A DNA stretch of 64,000 nucleotides. It comes from Salinisphaeraceae bacterium. GTDB taxonomy: Bacteria > Pseudomonadota > Gammaproteobacteria > Nevskiales > Salinisphaeraceae. The position numbers and the translations under genes are program-made. This document shows, one piece after another, positions 60,424 through 64,000 of the stretch (within the stretch, counting starts at the first letter, position 1; every line of letters starts with the position of its first letter). The notes under the pieces were generated by a model. That model made no database searches. It had not been told where the DNA came from and saw only the letters and a program-made list of their open reading frames with translations. The stretch spans positions 186,001 through 250,000 of the forward strand of contig NYTH01000028.1 of the NCBI GenBank assembly GCA_002683405.1, written 5' to 3'.

Positions 60424-62454
60424 TCAGTAGAAGGTCGCCTTCAAACCGGCATAGACGTTGCGCCCCGGCGCAGGCTCGAAATAGCGGCCGCCGAAGGCGT
60501 TGATGCGGATGTTGTCGTTGTAGTCCTTGTCCAGCAGGTTGTTGATGCCGGCGTAGGGTTCCCACCGGGCGCCGGCCGCGCGGAACAGCCAGCCGGCCCG
60601 CAGATTCGCGACAGCGTAGCCCGCCACCCGCGCGGTGTTGCCGTCATCGGCAAAGAAATCATCGTAGGCCTTCAGATTCAGGCGGACATAGTGATCCGGT
60701 TGCTCGTAGGCCACCTCGGCGAACAGCCGTTGTCCGGGCAGGCCGGGCAACTCGTTGCCGGAAAAGTCGGTACCGCCGCTGACGTAATCCTCGTATTCGT
60801 AGTCGGCCCAGGTGTAGGCGCCCGTGAAGCGCCAGACGTCCCGCCAGACCCAGTCGGCGCTGGCCTCCAGGCCACGCCGCTCGGATTCGCCCGCATTCCG
60901 AAAAAAACTGCGCCCGGGCTGACCCGCCAGCTCGAAGGAGACGAGTTCATCCTCGACCTGAATCCGGAAGGCGGCGAGTTCGTAGCGCAAGGCACCGGTT
61001 TCGCCCTTTAGCCCCAGCTCGTAGTTGGTGGCGTCGGCCGAGCCCAGCGCGGGGTTGAAGCCGCCGCCGGCAGGATTCGCCAACTCGGCCACGGTGGGCG
61101 TTTCGAAGGAGGTGGAAGCGCGCGCGTAAAGCTGGTGTCCGGGAGAATAAAACCACGCCAGGGCGCCGCTGTAGCTGAAATCGCGCAGCTTGCGCACCCC
61201 CGAATCGTTGCCGTCGCTGCCAAAGCCGTCATCCACCGCCAGCCGCACGCGGTCATAGCGCAGGCCCAGGGTCAGCAGCCATTCGGACGCCAGGCGGATG
61301 TCATCCTGAACGTAGAGCGCCCAACTCGAGGCTTTTTCTTCCTGATCCAGCGTCATTGCGCCCCGCTGGCCCTGATTGTTGTCAAAGCGGCGACGATCAT
61401 CCTGCTGGGCTTCGGTTTCCGCGCCCACGGTAATCTGCTGCGCCAGTCCGGCCCATTTCACCCGCCGCGTCAGCGCCGCCGCCAGACCGCCGAACTCGCG
61501 TTCGAAATCCACCTGCCCGCCGTCGACAAAAGGCAGCCGGTTGTCGAAATCACGCAGGCCGGCCCAGCCGCGCAGGCTGTATTCCATCACGGGTGACAGC
61601 TCGGCGCGCCAGGTCACGCCCATGCGCTGCTGACTAATGCTTTCACCGCCGTCGAACAGCAAGTTCTGATCACGCGCCTGGCGGCGATCGGCCCGCACGT
61701 CGGCGCGGCTGATGCCGCCGGGATCCTGGCTGTCGATTTCCACCGCGTTCAAAGTGATATCCAGATCACCGGCCGAAAACTGCCGCGCTAGCTTGGCGGT
61801 GTAGATGTCGCTGCGCACATCCGAATGGTCGCGAAAGCCGTCCTGTCGCGTCACGCTCACGGCGCCCAGGGCGCGCCAGCCCGCGCCGAGTTCGCCGCCG
61901 GCCTCCGCCCGGCCCTGACGATAACCATACTCGCCGGCCGCCGCCGCAAACGTGGAATAGGGCTCGCGCGGCGGCTCGGGCGTGGAAAAGGTCACCACGC
62001 CCCCGGCGCCGTTGCCGTACAGCGTGGAGGCAGAGCCGCGGATGACTTCGGTGGTTTCCAGCAGGCCCAGGTCCAGCGCGTCGAGCTCGGTCTGGCCATC
62101 CGGCAGGGTCAGCGGGATACCGTCCAGCAGCACCCGTACGCCGCGCACGCCGAAGTTTGCGCGTGAACCGAAGCCGCGTATCGACAGGCGAACCCCCTGC
62201 GAGAAATTCTGGGCGTTCAGCGCAAATACGCCGGGGATGCGATTGAACAGCTCATCCGTCGCCAGATTCTGGGCCCCCTGACGCGCCTGCTCGTCCACGA
62301 CCGTGACCGACGCCGGCGTCTCGCGCCACGGTTGCTGAGTCACCGGCGCGGTGATCGTGACCTCCAGCGGCCCCTCGTCACGCTCGGCGGGCGCCGCCAC
62401 GGCGCAGGTGCTGCACAGGGCAGCGGCCATCAGACTCAACCGGCGTATACGCAT
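60424..62454 (-). CDS. TonB-dependent outer-membrane receptor
   Basis: A 676-residue protein: signal peptide ending CAVAAP, a plug domain (ETPASVTVVDEQARQG, FNRIPGVFALNAQNFSQGVRLSIRGFGSRAN, VRVLLDGIPLTLPDGQTELD, STLYGNGAGGVVTFSTP) and a 22-strand-type barrel ending in aromatic Tyr-Phe. The plug resembles siderophore/PQQ-type receptors that need TonB. Substrate is unknown; no transport genes adjoin it. The GNAT gene starts 11 bases after its stop. Confidence 0.9.
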   Translation of the reverse strand: MRIRRLSLMAAALCSTCAVAAPAERDEGPLEVTITAPVTQQPWRETPASVTVVDEQARQGAQNLATDELFNRIPGVFALNAQNFSQGVRLSIRGFGSRANFGVRGVRVLLDGIPLTLPDGQTELDALDLGLLETTEVIRGSASTLYGNGAGGVVTFSTPEPPREPYSTFAAAAGEYGYRQGRAEAGGELGAGWRALGAVSVTRQDGFRDHSDVRSDIYTAKLARQFSAGDLDITLNAVEIDSQDPGGISRADVRADRRQARDQNLLFDGGESISQQRMGVTWRAELSPVMEYSLRGWAGLRDFDNRLPFVDGGQVDFEREFGGLAAALTRRVKWAGLAQQITVGAETEAQQDDRRRFDNNQGQRGAMTLDQEEKASSWALYVQDDIRLASEWLLTLGLRYDRVRLAVDDGFGSDGNDSGVRKLRDFSYSGALAWFYSPGHQLYARASTSFETPTVAELANPAGGGFNPALGSADATNYELGLKGETGALRYELAAFRIQVEDELVSFELAGQPGRSFFRNAGESERRGLEASADWVWRDVWRFTGAYTWADYEYEDYVSGGTDFSGNELPGLPGQRLFAEVAYEQPDHYVRLNLKAYDDFFADDGNTARVAGYAVANLRAGWLFRAAGARWEPYAGINNLLDKDYNDNIRINAFGGRYFEPAPGRNVYAGLKATFY

Positions 62455-62605
62455 ATGTTCCTCTCCCCTGGCCTGCTATGTTCCGGCTTGAAGAGACGTC
62501 CGGCAGGCTCGACATCGCGGCGCGAGTGTACTGCCCGCCCGCCGGCGCTGCATCCATTCGAAACACGGGAGTGTTGTCATCAGTCAATGCAGAACCCTGG
62601 CGCTC

Positions 62606-64000
62606 GTGCTGGGCGACCAGCTCGACCGCAACGCCGACATCCTGCAGGCGCTGGAGCCCGATCAGGACATCGTCTGGATGGCGGAGAACGAGACCGAAGC
62701 CACCCACGTGTGGTGCCACAAGCAGCGCCTGGTGCAGTTCTTCTCCGCCATGCGGCATTTTCGCGACGCGGTGGAAACCGACGGTTTCAGGGTGGAATAC
62801 CATCAGCTCGAGGCGGATCGGCGGCGCGACAGCGGCCGCGATTTCGGCGAAATCCTGGCCGCCTCGATCCGCCGGCTCAAGCCGGCGCGGCTGGTCGTCA
62901 CCTGGCCCGGCGACTGGCGGGTGCAGCAGATGCTGCAGGCCACCGCCAACGATTTCGAATTGCCGCTCGACATCGCCACCGACGCGCACTTCTACGACAC
63001 GCCCGAGCAGTTTGCCGAATGGGCCGAAGATCGCAAGACGCTGATTCTCGAGGATTACTACCGCGAGATGCGCAAGCAGCACGGCGTGCTCCTGGACGAC
63101 AGCGGGCCCGCCGGCGGCCAGTGGAATTTCGACAGGGACAACCGCGACAGCTTCGGCAAGAACGGGCCGGAGAAGATGCCCAACATCAAGCGTATCGAGC
63201 CCGACGCGGTCACGCGCGAGGTCATGGACCTGGTTGAAGCACGCTATCCCGATCACCCCGGCCACATCGACGGCTTCGACCAGCCCGTCACGGCGGCCCA
63301 GGCCAGCGCCGCGCTGACCCACTTCATCCGCTACCGGCTGCCCGATTTCGGCCGCTGGCAGGACGCGCTGTGGACCGGCGAGCACTTTCTCAACCACTCG
63401 CGGCTGTCGCCGGCGCTCAACCTGCATCTGCTCAATCCGCGTGACTGCGTGGCCGCGGCCGAGCGGGCCTGGCAGCAGGGCGACGCGCCGCTCAACAGCG
63501 TGGAGGGCTTCATCCGCCAGATTCTCGGCTGGCGCGAATTCGTGCGCGGCGTGTACTGGCTGAAGATGCCGGACTACATCGACGCCAATGAACTCAACGC
63601 CAGGCTGCCGGTACCGCAGGCCTACTGGGACGGCGACACCGACATGCGCTGCATCGCCGAAGCCATGACCAACGTCATCGAGCACGGCTATGCCCATCAT
63701 ATTCAGCGACTCATGATTCTCGGCCTGTTCGCCCAGGTGGCGGGCGTGAACCCGAAGGCCTTCCACGAATGGCATATGGCCATGTATCTGGACGCCGTGG
63801 ACTGGGCCAGCCTGCCCAACGCCCTGGGCATGAGCCAATACGGCGACGGCGGCGTGGTGGGCACCAAGCCCTACTGCGCTTCGGGCAACTACATCAACAA
63901 GATGAGCAACTACTGCAAGCACTGCCGCTTCAACTACAAGCAGCCCGCTGGCGATGATGCCTGCCCCGTCACTACCCTGTACTGGGACTTTCTGGACCGG
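62606..64000 (+). CDS. FeS-type photolyase/cryptochrome (PhrB-like), start uncertain, runs off the window
   Basis: A partial open frame of 465 codons continuing past 64000. It matches the FeS bacterial cryptochrome/photolyase family: N-terminal VLGDQLDRNADILQAL, and four Cys residues with the spacing of PhrB: C in TDMRCIAE, then 88 residues to CKHC, then 13 to C in DDACPV. These bind a 4Fe-4S cluster; the FAD domain HHIQRLMILGLFAQ is present. Family members repair (6-4) photoproducts using light. The first canonical in-frame start is GTG 62606, but see the finding on the start. Confidence 0.85.
   Translation, partial: MLGDQLDRNADILQALEPDQDIVWMAENETEATHVWCHKQRLVQFFSAMRHFRDAVETDGFRVEYHQLEADRRRDSGRDFGEILAASIRRLKPARLVVTWPGDWRVQQMLQATANDFELPLDIATDAHFYDTPEQFAEWAEDRKTLILEDYYREMRKQHGVLLDDSGPAGGQWNFDRDNRDSFGKNGPEKMPNIKRIEPDAVTREVMDLVEARYPDHPGHIDGFDQPVTAAQASAALTHFIRYRLPDFGRWQDALWTGEHFLNHSRLSPALNLHLLNPRDCVAAAERAWQQGDAPLNSVEGFIRQILGWREFVRGVYWLKMPDYIDANELNARLPVPQAYWDGDTDMRCIAEAMTNVIEHGYAHHIQRLMILGLFAQVAGVNPKAFHEWHMAMYLDAVDWASLPNALGMSQYGDGGVVGTKPYCASGNYINKMSNYCKHCRFNYKQPAGDDACPVTTLYWDFLDR

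Overview
The window is about 64 kb of high-GC DNA that looks like the chromosome of an aerobic gammaproteobacterium. The divergent trxA/rhlB pair, yrfG and cysQ point that way, as do the TonB receptor, RND pumps and many outer-membrane lipoproteins. The catabolic genes (two P450s, a Baeyer-Villiger-type monooxygenase, aromatic and acyl-CoA ligases) suggest a hydrocarbon- or aromatic-degrading lineage. Genus cannot be set from the sequence alone. Coding density is high, and genes inside operons overlap by 1-4 bases (ATGA, TTGA, GTGA, TGATG), so translational coupling is the rule.

Layout. 1-8.7 kb holds housekeeping genes: trxA, rhlB, a nucleotidase, cysQ, a PE methyltransferase, acireductone dioxygenase, and a MATE / cation-exchanger / DksA-like operon. 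8.7-21.6 kb is one tightly overlapped minus-strand operon of twelve envelope genes: a TPR protein with a TonB-like end, four lipoproteins, a TPR membrane protein, a PEGA/SUMF1 protein, a small secreted protein, a TolQ/MotA-like channel, an Hsp70-like protein with an FHA-like tail, and two paralogous vWA proteins. The vWA proteins carry an ExbD/TolR-like Asp at the start of their single membrane helix. I read this as a proton-driven, envelope-spanning machine that I cannot match to a described system; it is the best candidate for something new. A FAD oxidase lies upstream and may be cotranscribed.

23-29 kb: a phosphoesterase, a SnoaL-like protein and a P450, divergent from a regulator made of two tandem winged-helix repeats, then a flavin reductase. 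A repeat-rich gap follows, with a 425-bp tandem duplication and an intact tRNA-Gly(CCC) flanked by broken copies of itself. 29.5-35.3 kb: a complete RND efflux operon (adaptor, pump, TolC).

35.7-42.3 kb: a compact salicylate module. An aryl-CoA ligase, a salicylyl-CoA 5-hydroxylase-like flavoprotein and a 4HBT thioesterase would make gentisate through CoA thioesters. Gentisate dioxygenase, a maleylpyruvate-isomerase-like GST and fumarylpyruvate hydrolase would then give pyruvate and fumarate, with an IclR regulator beside them. 42.4-55.5 kb: an HSL-family hydrolase, rmuC, sprT, then a TetR/BVMO unit divergent from Fe-ADH, P450, acyl-CoA ligase and MBL lactonase, and a WYL regulator and a serine hydrolase. 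The order suggests oxidation of a cyclic or alicyclic substrate to a lactone, opening, and CoA activation. 55.5-64 kb: an orphan NodT-type outer-membrane factor, an EF-hand protein divergent from a two-component system, a GNAT protein, a TonB receptor, and an FeS photolyase that runs off the end.
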